Positions 1 through 9,029 of a stretch of 64,000 nt of DNA are shown piece by piece. The translations under genes and the position numbers were made by a program. The notes under the pieces were generated by a model, which saw only the letters and a list, made by a program, of their open reading frames with translations, searched no databases and was not told the DNA's origin. The stretch comes from Psychroflexus aestuariivivens. Lineage in GTDB: Bacteria > Bacteroidota > Bacteroidia > Flavobacteriales > Flavobacteriaceae. Location: the NCBI RefSeq assembly GCF_004010055.1, contig NZ_RQVT01000061.1, forward strand, positions 1 through 64,000. The letters run 5' to 3'. How positions within the stretch are numbered: the stretch's first letter is position 1; the number at the start of each line of letters is the position of its first letter.

Positions 1-241
1 TAAATCTCCAATAAATCAATTAGCGGGGTGCAAAACTACAACCTTTTTGGATAATATGACAAATAAATCTGAAAGAATTTTGAAAGTAATTTTAAAAAAA
101 TAACTAACCCATTACTATCAAGAAACTTAGACTATGAAATAATTTGAAATCTAAATCTCAACCCTTATATAATTAATTCAAAAACTATAAATAATAGTCT
201 TTTTATTCATCTGAGATTTAAAACTTGATCTTATTCAATAA
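1..241. other. Intergenic region upstream of an off-window gene
   Basis: No credible open reading frame is seen here. The stretch is very AT-rich. A weak inverted repeat, ACTAT/ATAGT at 184-198 flanked by A and T runs, could be the terminator for cdd, which ends at 242 on the minus strand. A minus-strand promoter-like pair lies at 31-62 and is listed separately. Confidence 0.5.
31..62 (-). promoter_or_regulatory. Candidate Bacteroidota promoter for the gene left of the window
   Basis: On the minus strand TTG (62-60) is followed after 21 bases by TAGTTTTG (38-31), which matches the Bacteroidota -33 TTG / -7 TAnnTTTG consensus. Transcription would start near base 24 and run out of the window. 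In many flavobacteria the gene after porV-cdd is pdhA, so it may be the target; that is inference. Confidence 0.35.
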
Positions 242-724
242 TTACAAAAACTTGTTATCAAAAGCTAATGGGAGAATATCTAACAACGCATTCACCATGA
301 TAATTTTTCCAGATTCACCCATAAAATAAATAACAATAGGTGAGTTCTGTTTCTTTTCATATTCTGCGATAGCTTGCCGACAAGCACCACAAGGCGCTAT
401 TGGTTCGAGAACTTTATGTTTTTGTGAAGTTGCAGTAATGGCTAGCGCTTCAATTTTAGCTTCAGGATAATTAGCTCCAGCTGCATAAATTGCTGTTCGT
501 TCGGCACAAAGCCCAGACGGATATGATGCATTTTCTTGATTGCTTCCTGTGACAGTTTCATCATTATTCAAATAAAGAGCTGCTCCAACTTGAAATTTCG
601 AATAGGGTGCGTAAGCTTTGTTGCGTGCATTTATAGCAGATTTCATGAGTTTCTGAGCATGCCCAGGTAATTCGCTAAAATCTTCGAAAATTTGATATTT
701 AAATTTAAATTCTTTTTCAATCAT
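242..724 (-). CDS. cdd: Cytidine deaminase
   Basis: This 160-aa protein is a zinc-dependent cytidine/deoxycytidine deaminase of the pyrimidine salvage pathway, expected in the cytosol. The signature is complete: the substrate loop YAPYSKFQVGAAL at 38-50, the CAE zinc/catalytic motif at 73-75 (the Cys variant of HAE, with Glu75 as proton shuttle) and PCGAC at 111-115 giving the other two zinc cysteines. I chose the ATG at 724. A longer frame could begin at a TTG at 754, but that codon lies inside a perfect hairpin (741-777). It is the third gene after porU and porV on the same strand, a common flavobacterial order; the hairpin probably limits read-through from porV. Confidence 0.93.
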   Translation of the reverse strand: MIEKEFKFKYQIFEDFSELPGHAQKLMKSAINARNKAYAPYSKFQVGAALYLNNDETVTGSNQENASYPSGLCAERTAIYAAGANYPEAKIEALAITATSQKHKVLEPIAPCGACRQAIAEYEKKQNSPIVIYFMGESGKIIMVNALLDILPLAFDNKFL

Positions 725-740
725 AATAATGTGTTGAGAC

Positions 741-777
741 AAAGAAAGTATCAAATTGAATATTTGATACTTTCTTT
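741..777 (-). terminator. Perfect hairpin between porV and cdd
   Basis: A 16-bp perfect inverted repeat (741-756 with 762-777, arm AAAGAAAGTATCAAAT) has a 5-base loop. Reading on the minus strand the 3' arm ends in CTTTCTTTG, so it is a plausible intrinsic terminator or processing hairpin at the end of the porU-porV transcript, only 17 bases before the cdd start. Confidence 0.6.
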
Positions 778-800
778 AAAAACTAAATTACAATATTTTT

Positions 801-1979
801 TTAATATTCAGAATAATAATCATCCCCGATATTGAAAGTTAAACCAAAACGCAAGGTTCCTTCTAAAGGATTTTGAACCTTCGAGGTTGAAAATAAATAA
901 GAAGCATCTATATTTATGGTCGAGTATTTAAATCCTGCTCCCATGGTCAAAAACTTTCGGAATCCTTTTTCCTCTGATTCATTAAAGTAACCAAGTCGCA
1001 ATGCGAAACTGTCTTCAAACCAGTATTCTGCACCCAATGCCCAGGTAATTTCTTTCAATTCTTCAGAAATACCGTCTGGCGCATCATTCCAAGATGAAAA
1101 AATAGCTGAAAATTCGTTGGTATTCTTGTAATCAGTAAATTCATCTTGGCTTTCAGGTGTTAATTCTGTCGTCGAGCCTTCAACATATTCAGGTTTTGGT
1201 GGAGTTGGCACTAAAAGTTTATTAAATTCGACGCTTACAGCAATGGTATTAGCAGCATCTAAGATAAAGTCAAAGCCTGCCCCTGCTTTAAAATTGGTTG
1301 GCAAAAAATTTTCATCCCCAGCATCGTCATATTTTATTTTTGGACCAATATTACTGACATTCAACCCAGCTCTCCAACGTCCATTAAAATCTCTATAAAT
1401 TTTCTCTTCACTTCTATAGAACATCGCAATATCTGCTGCAAATGTGCTTGCAGGTGAAGCGTCTGCAATACCTGTAGGAATTCGTAAATTTGATTGAATA
1501 AATCTCCCAGCTACAGCCATAGAAAATTCTTCACTCAAACGCAATGCATAACTCAAATCTATAGCAAATTCATTAGGTGATGCTATTCTAGCAACTTGTT
1601 CTGCGGTTTCTCTTAATTCTACTTCCCCTAAAGAAAAATATCTAATACTGGCTGCTACACTGCTTCTTTCATTAATCCTGTTGAAATAAGACAAATTAGC
1701 AATATTAATATCGTTAACCAGTTCACGCAAATATGGCGTATAAGCCAAACCAAAACCTTGTCGAGTTTCTGAAAAGGCAAATTTAGCGGGGTTCCATTGC
1801 TGGGAAAATGCATCCACACGTGTAGCGACACCTTGGTCTCCTAAAGCTGCTGACCTAGCATCTCCAGCGACTAAAAGTGAAGGGATTGCTGTTGTGATTA
1901 CTCGATTGTTGTCTTGTGCAATTACGTCTTGACAAAAGATTGTAAAAATTGCTAAAAGTGAAAATGTTATTCGTTTCAT
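801..1979 (-). CDS. porV: Type IX secretion outer membrane protein PorV (LptO)
   Basis: The 392-aa protein starts with a signal peptide (cleavage expected after about residue 22, ...VIAQ) and continues as a predicted outer-membrane beta-barrel of the FadL-like PorV family, with the conserved N-terminal stretch PSLLVAGDARSAALGDQG. In the characterised type IX secretion system PorV binds C-terminal-domain cargo after translocation and shuttles it to the attachment complex containing PorU, the sortase. The gene follows porU by 31 bases on the same strand, so the two are very probably cotranscribed. Identity rests on the family signature and on its position beside porU and gldJ. Length is normal for flavobacterial PorV. 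Confidence 0.93.
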   Translation of the reverse strand: MKRITFSLLAIFTIFCQDVIAQDNNRVITTAIPSLLVAGDARSAALGDQGVATRVDAFSQQWNPAKFAFSETRQGFGLAYTPYLRELVNDINIANLSYFNRINERSSVAASIRYFSLGEVELRETAEQVARIASPNEFAIDLSYALRLSEEFSMAVAGRFIQSNLRIPTGIADASPASTFAADIAMFYRSEEKIYRDFNGRWRAGLNVSNIGPKIKYDDAGDENFLPTNFKAGAGFDFILDAANTIAVSVEFNKLLVPTPPKPEYVEGSTTELTPESQDEFTDYKNTNEFSAIFSSWNDAPDGISEELKEITWALGAEYWFEDSFALRLGYFNESEEKGFRKFLTMGAGFKYSTINIDASYLFSTSKVQNPLEGTLRFGLTFNIGDDYYSEY

Positions 1980-2010
1980 AGTAAAAATTGAGATTGCAAA
2001 TATATGTAAA

Positions 2011-5000
2011 TTATAGAATGACTAGCTTTTCATATTTCTCAACTTTTTGTTGAGTTACTGTAGATTTTACAGTTAGCTTATAAACGTAAACACCCTTACC
2101 GATTTTATTACCAAAATCATCACGACCGTTCCAGGTCATATCTCTAAATAAAAATCCACTGGTATTGGCAATCTGATTTTGCGTCCATACTAATTTTCCA
2201 GTCACAGTAAACACCTGGACCATTACTTCTAACGGCTCAAATGGTCGATTGTGGTTAAACCAAAATTCTGTATAATCAATGAAGGGATTTGGATAATTCA
2301 AAACTCTGGTAATTTTTAAATCATCTTGCTCTGCAACAGTAAAATTCAAACTAACCGTTTGCGAATTATTATAAACATCCCAAGCTTTGAAAGTCAGTGT
2401 ATGCTCCCCTTCTTCCAAATCTCTTAATCGATAATAAACCTGACCACGCGTATAATCGTCTGTTTCCGCTTCATAATATTCATTTAAAACAATAGGGTTG
2501 GATTCGTCTCCGTCCAAAATGGCAACAATATCATGACCTATGCCACCGGCTGTATTGATACCGTTTTCATCTTCAAGGTTCGCTAATATATAAGGTTGAC
2601 CATCTGTGATTCCACCATCTACGAAATTTTCATCATTCATAAATAAGTTAATCAGCGGACCACTATTGTCTTCTGGTGCATTTTCGTTAATATCTCCAAT
2701 CAAGATTTCTTTATTGAAACCGCTATATTCTTCCAAAGCGTTATCTCTGGCAGAATAAAAACTTACACGCCCAACATCTACAGGAAGTCTTGTATCTTTG
2801 GGTAAAACAAAATCAAACTCAAAACTTCCATTTTGAACAGAGGCTTTTCCACGGAAAAGGTTTTCTCCTAAAGTGGTAAAATCCATTATCAGCAATTCCC
2901 CTCCCTGACTAGCACCATCATTTCCTAGAGTACTTCGCTCTATCCTTTTGTCGAAAACAATAGCTGTAAGTTCTCCATTATAACTATTCAATCGTTGATT
3001 GTTTTGATCTACAATTTCACCACTAAATTTATGCTTACTCAAAGCTTTTAAAGTGTCATTATACTGTTCTATTGGAATATCATCAATACTTGAAAGTCTA
3101 ACTCTAGGTTTGGGGAGTGGTAATTTCATTGCGGGATCTCCAACAAAAAAGACAATTCGTTTTCCACTGACAGATAAATTTTGTTTAGCACGCATAACTG
3201 CTTGTGCGATAGTTTCGTCATTATTATCGTAGTCAAATAAAAATGGTGCAAATTCATTGTTAAATTGAACTCCTGCAAACACGCTAATCGCTCTAGTTGT
3301 GGTAACCATAGAACTAGCACCACCATTCTCGTTCCAAAACGTCAATTCGCCACCTGTCATCCGTAACGGGTTGTCAAACTTAGAAAATTCACAAGTTATA
3401 GTGATGAAACAGTTGTATCTAACTGGATTTTGCCATTCCTGAGCGTTAGTTTGGGTTACAATTCGTTCCTGAGCTAAACCGTCTTCACCGCCGTGACCAA
3501 AATAATTTACAACAGACGTCCCTACTTCTATCGCATCAGAAATAGCGACATTCACATCTGGATATCGATTTCCTCCAGCACTTGTGATTTGCTGAAAAGC
3601 ATCAGAATGAATTTTTTTGACATTAATAGTTGGTTTGTTTTCTGAAATATTGTCGCCCAATTCATCCAAATCGACCTGCAAACCAAAATCTCCTGCATCA
3701 TCAGCATCATCTGAAATCAAAACAAAATTATTTCTCCAGGAAGCATAAGCGTCCCTAGTTTCTGAATTTATGATTTTTTCAACCATTGAATTGGCACGCT
3801 GAGGAGTATCTGCCAAAATTCTTCCGACCGCTAAATCCATCAAATTTGAGTTGCTCATATTACCTTCATTAGGATCCATCATAGCATAATAATCGTCAGA
3901 CATATAGGACGATGAATTTGTCGCAAAACTCGATACACGCTGAAAAGTTGGAACAATGTTAGTATTGCCTTGCAAGCGGCTTTTGTAATCGACAGAAGCG
4001 TCACCAATAAAGCCAACCAGACTTAACCTATTTTGCTCTGAAGATGCATTATCATAAACGTATTTTATAAAATTTCTAATTGCGCCGATATCTTGCTTGC
4101 CAGAATTGAATTCTTCAAATATCTTTTCCGTTTCGACAACTTTTACATTCAAATTATCATTAGACCGTCTATATTGAGCCAATCGATTCGCTGCTGAAAT
4201 AAAATCTGAACGAGTGATTATCAAATAATCTACATCCTGAAATTCTCCCTGAGCATTATTGAAAATTCTACCTTTCAAATTCTGGTTGTCAACTCTGGTA
4301 TTGCCACTTTCAATTTTTGGTTCAAAATAATTATCGGTTACAGCTTGATAATGTTGAATTTCCCCCAACTGTGCTTTGAAGATGAGATTTGCTTCTGAAT
4401 CAGAATTCATAATAAAAGTCGGATTTATAGGATCTGTGATATTCCAAATCTGATTTATTCCTGAAGCGTTTTGAACAATATATTCTCCAACACCAGTTAA
4501 ATTAGCTACTTCATTATTTTTGAATTTGAATTGCTCTGAACTCCCAATTAATTCTCTTTTGGCTTCAAGAGTAATAAAATCTAAAAACCCAACTGCAGCG
4601 GGATTGCCATTTTTATTGTAAGTAATATTAATATTAACTAAATCTGAATCTGAATCTACAGCACCTATAAATTGAGAACCTGTCGATGGTGAATCTGGAT
4701 TATTCGCAGAAAAATTAATATTAGGCAAAGATTGACCATTTACCGAAACACTCATCGAAGATTGTACTTGTGAAATAGCTGCACCGTAAACTCGAATATC
4801 AACTGGTTCATCCGTGACTAAATTTGGAAATTCAAACTCATACTCACGCTCAGTTTCAATATCAAAACGATCGCCAAACCAACGCCGACCTACTAAAGAT
4901 GGACTGGTTTCATCAACCTCATAAAACTGAAAGTCGTCAAAATTAGTAATACTGATTTGAGCTGAGGATGGCGGCTCGCTCATAATATTCATTCTTTTTC

Positions 5001-5829
5001 CTTGTCCACCAGAATTTGTTATATAATAATAGGAGCGGTCTGCGTACAAATTCAAATTTGTTAAATTTTCTTGACTCCAGGCATTGGTATCCTGACCATA
5101 AAATAAAATATAATCACCAGAATCAAAAACGCCATCACCTCCATCTTCAACCTGAATAGCAAGTTCTGGGGGATCATAATATTCATTATCTGAATTCATT
5201 AAAGGCAACATCTCTCCTCCATGACCATAAATCTTCAAACTTTGTGACGATGTATTGCTAAATGACATTCCTAAATTTCTCAAAAAATCGAAAGTCAATC
5301 TATAAACACCATCTTTTTCGATATAAAATTTATACAATTCGCCTGAACTCAATATAGAGTTCGTCAAATTAGTATTCGAAAAACTAGTAATCTGGGAAGT
5401 CCGATTCAAAGACTGATCAGGAACTAAATCAAAAGAAACGATACGCTTTACATTACCATTTTCTTCAATGAACGGGTTGAGTTCTAAAGCCAATTTCGTG
5501 GTATTGCCAGCTTTGGCAAGTTCTATACTGAAATCTAGATTTTTAGGGATATTCTGAACATTTTTCAACAATGATTTTGGAACATTTTCATATTGAACAT
5601 TACTCAAGCTATAATTTGCCGAATTTAAATTAAAGTAGCGACTGTAGGTCACCGACTTTGAATTCATATCATATTCAAAAAAAAGTTCGTTAAATCCAGG
5701 GACATTCAAGATATCATCTGTGTGGGTAGCTACATTTTTATTATCTTGCCAAATAATTTGAACAGAAGTTTGTTGCGAAAACGCAACGCAAGAAATCAAA
5801 AGAATAATTAAATTTGTACCAAATTTCAT
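2011..5829 (-). CDS. porU: Type IX secretion system sortase PorU
   Basis: The 1272-aa protein is the gingipain-like C25 cysteine peptidase that cleaves the C-terminal signal of T9SS cargo and attaches the cargo at the cell surface. The sequence shows a signal peptide (about 1-18), a long N-terminal region, the C25 catalytic core with His779 in NYFGHGGEDG and Cys813 in TITCEFSKFD, and a C-terminal FlgD-like/sorting region ending in GKGVYVYKLTVKS. A TTG at 5877 would add 16 residues before the signal peptide; the ATG at 5829 puts the signal peptide at the N-terminus and is preferred. It is divergent from gldJ, the usual flavobacterial arrangement, and heads the porU-porV unit. Confidence 0.94.
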   Translation of the reverse strand: MKFGTNLIILLISCVAFSQQTSVQIIWQDNKNVATHTDDILNVPGFNELFFEYDMNSKSVTYSRYFNLNSANYSLSNVQYENVPKSLLKNVQNIPKNLDFSIELAKAGNTTKLALELNPFIEENGNVKRIVSFDLVPDQSLNRTSQITSFSNTNLTNSILSSGELYKFYIEKDGVYRLTFDFLRNLGMSFSNTSSQSLKIYGHGGEMLPLMNSDNEYYDPPELAIQVEDGGDGVFDSGDYILFYGQDTNAWSQENLTNLNLYADRSYYYITNSGGQGKRMNIMSEPPSSAQISITNFDDFQFYEVDETSPSLVGRRWFGDRFDIETEREYEFEFPNLVTDEPVDIRVYGAAISQVQSSMSVSVNGQSLPNINFSANNPDSPSTGSQFIGAVDSDSDLVNINITYNKNGNPAAVGFLDFITLEAKRELIGSSEQFKFKNNEVANLTGVGEYIVQNASGINQIWNITDPINPTFIMNSDSEANLIFKAQLGEIQHYQAVTDNYFEPKIESGNTRVDNQNLKGRIFNNAQGEFQDVDYLIITRSDFISAANRLAQYRRSNDNLNVKVVETEKIFEEFNSGKQDIGAIRNFIKYVYDNASSEQNRLSLVGFIGDASVDYKSRLQGNTNIVPTFQRVSSFATNSSSYMSDDYYAMMDPNEGNMSNSNLMDLAVGRILADTPQRANSMVEKIINSETRDAYASWRNNFVLISDDADDAGDFGLQVDLDELGDNISENKPTINVKKIHSDAFQQITSAGGNRYPDVNVAISDAIEVGTSVVNYFGHGGEDGLAQERIVTQTNAQEWQNPVRYNCFITITCEFSKFDNPLRMTGGELTFWNENGGASSMVTTTRAISVFAGVQFNNEFAPFLFDYDNNDETIAQAVMRAKQNLSVSGKRIVFFVGDPAMKLPLPKPRVRLSSIDDIPIEQYNDTLKALSKHKFSGEIVDQNNQRLNSYNGELTAIVFDKRIERSTLGNDGASQGGELLIMDFTTLGENLFRGKASVQNGSFEFDFVLPKDTRLPVDVGRVSFYSARDNALEEYSGFNKEILIGDINENAPEDNSGPLINLFMNDENFVDGGITDGQPYILANLEDENGINTAGGIGHDIVAILDGDESNPIVLNEYYEAETDDYTRGQVYYRLRDLEEGEHTLTFKAWDVYNNSQTVSLNFTVAEQDDLKITRVLNYPNPFIDYTEFWFNHNRPFEPLEVMVQVFTVTGKLVWTQNQIANTSGFLFRDMTWNGRDDFGNKIGKGVYVYKLTVKSTVTQQKVEKYEKLVIL

Positions 5830-5942
5830 AAAATAGTAATGCTTGTCAAATCTTGAAATAAAACGTTCAATATACAATGATAGTATATTAAGTAAAGAAA
5901 AAAAGGAACAAATAAAATAAATTCTATTTAAAGAAAATATTC

Positions 5943-5972
5943 TTGATAATACACCGTTAATTACTATATTGC
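5943..5972 (+). promoter_or_regulatory. Candidate gldJ promoter
   Basis: TTG (5943-5945) is followed after 19 bases by TATATTGC (5965-5972), close to but not identical with TAnnTTTG. The implied start site near 5979 would leave a leader of about 23 bases. The match is imperfect, so this is only a candidate. Confidence 0.3.
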
Positions 5973-6001
5973 GGGTTCAAATTTTAGATTAAAATCGAAA
6001 T

Positions 6002-7681
6002 ATGATGATTAAAAATGTTTTAAAAACTTGTACAGTAGCTGCCTTGGCACTCTCGATATCAAGTTGTAATAATTCTAGAGATTACGCAGGTGATTCTCGA
6101 GCTACCGGTTGGGATTTAAGCGGTAAGAATGGTGGCGTTGGTTATAAAACTGACTACCAAGAACAAGAACCTGGTCCAGGTTTGATATTTGTTGAAGGTG
6201 GAACATTCACTATGGGTCGCGTCCAAGACGATGTGATGCATGACTGGAATAATTCACCAACTCAACAACACGTCCAATCATTTTATATGGACGAAACAGA
6301 AGTTACAAATATTATGTATTTGGAATATTTAGATTGGTTGAAAAAAATGTTTCCTCCAACTGAAGAAAAATACAAAAATATTTACAGTGGTGCACTTCCT
6401 GATACTTTAGTTTGGAGAAACCCACTTGGGTTCAATGAAAACATGGTCAATAATTATTTAAGACACCCTGCTTTTCAAAACTATCCCGTAGTTGGTGTAA
6501 ACTGGATTCAAGCTACAGAATTTAGTAAGTGGAGAACTGACAGAGTAAACGAAAAGAAATTGGCCGACAAAGGTTTTACAGCAGAAGAAGCTTACAAATC
6601 GGCAAGTGCTGATCAAATTTTCAATACTGAAACTTATTTGAATACTCCTTCCAAAGTTTATGGTGGTGATGAAGAACTCTTAAGAGGCGGAAGAGAATCT
6701 GAAAGAAGAGAAAAGCAATCTACAAAAAACCAGTCTGATGAAGATGGTGGTGGAGAACCTACTGGTATCTACGTTCAAAGAAAAGACGGTGAATTGCTTC
6801 CTGCATACAGACTTCCAACAGAAGCTGAATGGGAATACGCTGCTTTAGGTCAAACTTCAATTAGAGATTTCAACTCATATAGAGGTCGTAAAAAATACCC
6901 TTGGGATGGTCAATATACTAGATCTGCTGATCGTATGACCTTAGGAGATCAAAAAGCAAACTTCAAGCAAGGACGAGGTGACTACGGTGGAATCGCAGGA
7001 TGGAGTGACGATGGCGCAGATATTACTGCTGAAGTCAAAACCTACGAGCCAAACGATTATGGTCTTTACGATATGGCAGGAAATGTTTCTGAATGGGTTG
7101 CTGATGTTTACAGACCAACTGTTGATAATGAATTCAATGATTTCAATTACTACAGAGGAAATGTTTACATGAAAAATGCCATAGGTGAAGATGGACAAGT
7201 TAAAGTATTAGGACCTGACGAAGTTGTCTATGATACACTTAGTGATGGTAAAATTATCGCTAGAAACCTTCCAGGTGAAATCAAACAAGTTGAAATTGAT
7301 GAGCAAGAGACATATTTAAGAACTCAGTTCAACAGAAGTGATAATAAAAATTATCGTGATGGTGACAAAGCTTCTTCAAGATATTTTGGACAAGCTGGTG
7401 AAGTTGAAGAAAAAATGTACGATTCACCTGAGCACGAAGTTGTTGCTGGTGAAGAAGGAGATTTAGATAGACGTTATGACGAATCTTCAGACAGAACAAC
7501 TCTTATCAATGATGAAGTTAGAGTTTACAAAGGTGGCTCTTGGAGAGATCGCGCTTATTGGTTAGACCCAGCTCAGCGCAGATACTATCCACAATATATG
7601 GCTACAGATGATATTGGCTTTAGAAACGCTATGTCAAAAGTTGGTTCAAAATCAAATCAAGGTAGACGAACAAGAAATTAA
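6002..7681 (+). CDS. gldJ: Gliding motility lipoprotein GldJ
   Basis: The 559-aa lipoprotein has an N-terminal signal with lipobox SISSC, so Cys22 should be lipidated. The rest is a formylglycine-generating-enzyme-like (sulfatase-modifying) fold: FVEGGTFTMG near 62-71, YRLPTEAEWEYAA near 270-283, YDMAGNVSEWVAD near 355-368 and YKGGSWRDRAYW near 507-518. GldJ is essential for gliding and for type IX secretion in Flavobacterium; it forms part of the helical track and stabilises GldK-GldN. Acidic insertions between the core motifs are typical of GldJ relative to true FGE enzymes. There are two adjacent ATG codons (6002, 6005). A strong terminator follows directly. Confidence 0.95.
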   Translation: MMIKNVLKTCTVAALALSISSCNNSRDYAGDSRATGWDLSGKNGGVGYKTDYQEQEPGPGLIFVEGGTFTMGRVQDDVMHDWNNSPTQQHVQSFYMDETEVTNIMYLEYLDWLKKMFPPTEEKYKNIYSGALPDTLVWRNPLGFNENMVNNYLRHPAFQNYPVVGVNWIQATEFSKWRTDRVNEKKLADKGFTAEEAYKSASADQIFNTETYLNTPSKVYGGDEELLRGGRESERREKQSTKNQSDEDGGGEPTGIYVQRKDGELLPAYRLPTEAEWEYAALGQTSIRDFNSYRGRKKYPWDGQYTRSADRMTLGDQKANFKQGRGDYGGIAGWSDDGADITAEVKTYEPNDYGLYDMAGNVSEWVADVYRPTVDNEFNDFNYYRGNVYMKNAIGEDGQVKVLGPDEVVYDTLSDGKIIARNLPGEIKQVEIDEQETYLRTQFNRSDNKNYRDGDKASSRYFGQAGEVEEKMYDSPEHEVVAGEEGDLDRRYDESSDRTTLINDEVRVYKGGSWRDRAYWLDPAQRRYYPQYMATDDIGFRNAMSKVGSKSNQGRRTRN

Positions 7682-7705
7682 GCAACTTATTTCTTTCTAT
7701 AATTT

Positions 7706-7735
7706 AAAGCCCTAACTTTGTGTTAGGGCTTTTTT
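7706..7735 (+). terminator. Intrinsic terminator after gldJ
   Basis: An 11-bp perfect stem (AAAGCCCTAAC, 7706-7716, pairing with 7722-7732) has a 5-base loop and runs into a T tract. It ends only 13 bases before the murF ATG. The loop side contains TAACTTTG (7713-7720), which happens to match the -7 consensus. Confidence 0.85.
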
Positions 7736-7748
7736 AATTTATCAAACT

Positions 7749-9029
7749 ATGGAAAATTTAAATACAATTTATTCGGCTTTTGATGAAAGCAATGGAGTAT
7801 CTACAGATACAAGGAAAATTCAAAAAAATCAAATATATTTTGCACTTAAAGGTGATAATTTTGATGGGCATAAATTTGTTGAACAAGCTATAAAAAAAGG
7901 CGCTTCAAAAGCAGTTATTGATAATCCCGACTACCAAGGCGAAAACAGAATCCTGGTTGACGATGTACTAAAATCACTTCAGGAATTGGCAAATTATCAT
8001 AGAAAAGCACTGGATATTCCAATTATTGCTATTACAGGAAGTAATGGCAAAACAACTACCAAAAAACTAGTTACTGAAGTTTTGGCTACAGAATTTAAAG
8101 TAAATGCGACAAAAGGCAACCTCAACAATCATATTGGTGTACCACTCACCCTATTATCATTTACTCATAACATTGAAATCGGAATCGTAGAAATGGGTGC
8201 AAATCATCAAAAAGAAATAGATTTTCTTTGTCAAATTGCAGAACCCAACTATGGCTATATTACAAATTTCGGTAAAGCACATTTAGAAGGTTTTGGTGGA
8301 ATTGAAGGTGTAATCAAAGGAAAAACAGAACTCTATGATTTTCTGATTGAGAATGAAGGTCTGATTTTTATCAACAGAGATGATGACATTCAGGTAGAAA
8401 AAGCTATAGATCATAAACATTACAGTATTGGAGAAAGCCATCTTGCAGATTGTAATGTCAACTTTATGGAAGCCAATCCTTATGTGAAAGTTGAATACGA
8501 AAATGTTCATATCACTAGTCAACTGACAGGTGCTTACAATTATAAAAACATTTCTGCCGGGATTGGAGTCGGTAGATATTTTGGGATAGAAACTGAAAAT
8601 ATTAAAAAAGCAATTGAAAACTTTCAACCGGAGGACATGCGATCTCAAATTATTGAAAAGGACGAGGTGAAAATTCTTCTCGATGCTTATAATGCCAATC
8701 CAACAAGTATGGAAGCTGCCTTGAAAAGTTTTAAAGAAATGAGTTCAACTGAGAAAATTGTCATTTTAGGCGACATGTTTGAAATTGGTGAAACTTCAGC
8801 AAAAGAACATAGAAACATACTTAAATTAGCCACAGAATTAAAATTTGATCAAATCTACACCTGTGGTCAAGCTTTTGAAAATGCGGCTAAAAATTTTGAT
8901 AACGTTGAAGCATTCAAAGAATTAAAAGATCTTAAAACCAATCTACAATCTAAGGATTTCAAAAACACTTTCATCTTAATTAAAGGTTCTCGTGGCATGC
9001 AAATGGAAACTTTAACCGATGTCTTCTAA
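7749..9029 (+). CDS. murF: UDP-MurNAc-tripeptide--D-Ala-D-Ala ligase
   Basis: The 426-aa cytosolic ligase adds D-Ala-D-Ala to the UDP-MurNAc-tripeptide, the last cytoplasmic step of the peptidoglycan precursor. It shows the N-terminal Mur domain (GVSTDTRKIQ, KGDNFDGHKF), the ATP P-loop GSNGKTTT at about 97-104, NLNNHIGVPLTLL, EMGANHQKEI, DAYNANPTSM, and the C-terminal KGSRGMQME characteristic of MurF. Its place directly after gldJ is the standard flavobacterial order. The 3' end overlaps the following transporter gene by 11 bases, so they are probably translated from one mRNA. Confidence 0.95.
   Translation: MENLNTIYSAFDESNGVSTDTRKIQKNQIYFALKGDNFDGHKFVEQAIKKGASKAVIDNPDYQGENRILVDDVLKSLQELANYHRKALDIPIIAITGSNGKTTTKKLVTEVLATEFKVNATKGNLNNHIGVPLTLLSFTHNIEIGIVEMGANHQKEIDFLCQIAEPNYGYITNFGKAHLEGFGGIEGVIKGKTELYDFLIENEGLIFINRDDDIQVEKAIDHKHYSIGESHLADCNVNFMEANPYVKVEYENVHITSQLTGAYNYKNISAGIGVGRYFGIETENIKKAIENFQPEDMRSQIIEKDEVKILLDAYNANPTSMEAALKSFKEMSSTEKIVILGDMFEIGETSAKEHRNILKLATELKFDQIYTCGQAFENAAKNFDNVEAFKELKDLKTNLQSKDFKNTFILIKGSRGMQMETLTDVF

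Noticed and set aside
725-754. TTG start for cdd giving 170 residues
   Set aside because: The codon is inside a perfect 16-bp hairpin and the extra residues are not part of the family; the ATG at 724 gives the usual 160 residues.
6002-7681. Sulfatase-modifying (formylglycine-generating) enzyme
   Set aside because: The fold matches, but the lipobox, the insertions and the location between porU and murF identify it as GldJ.
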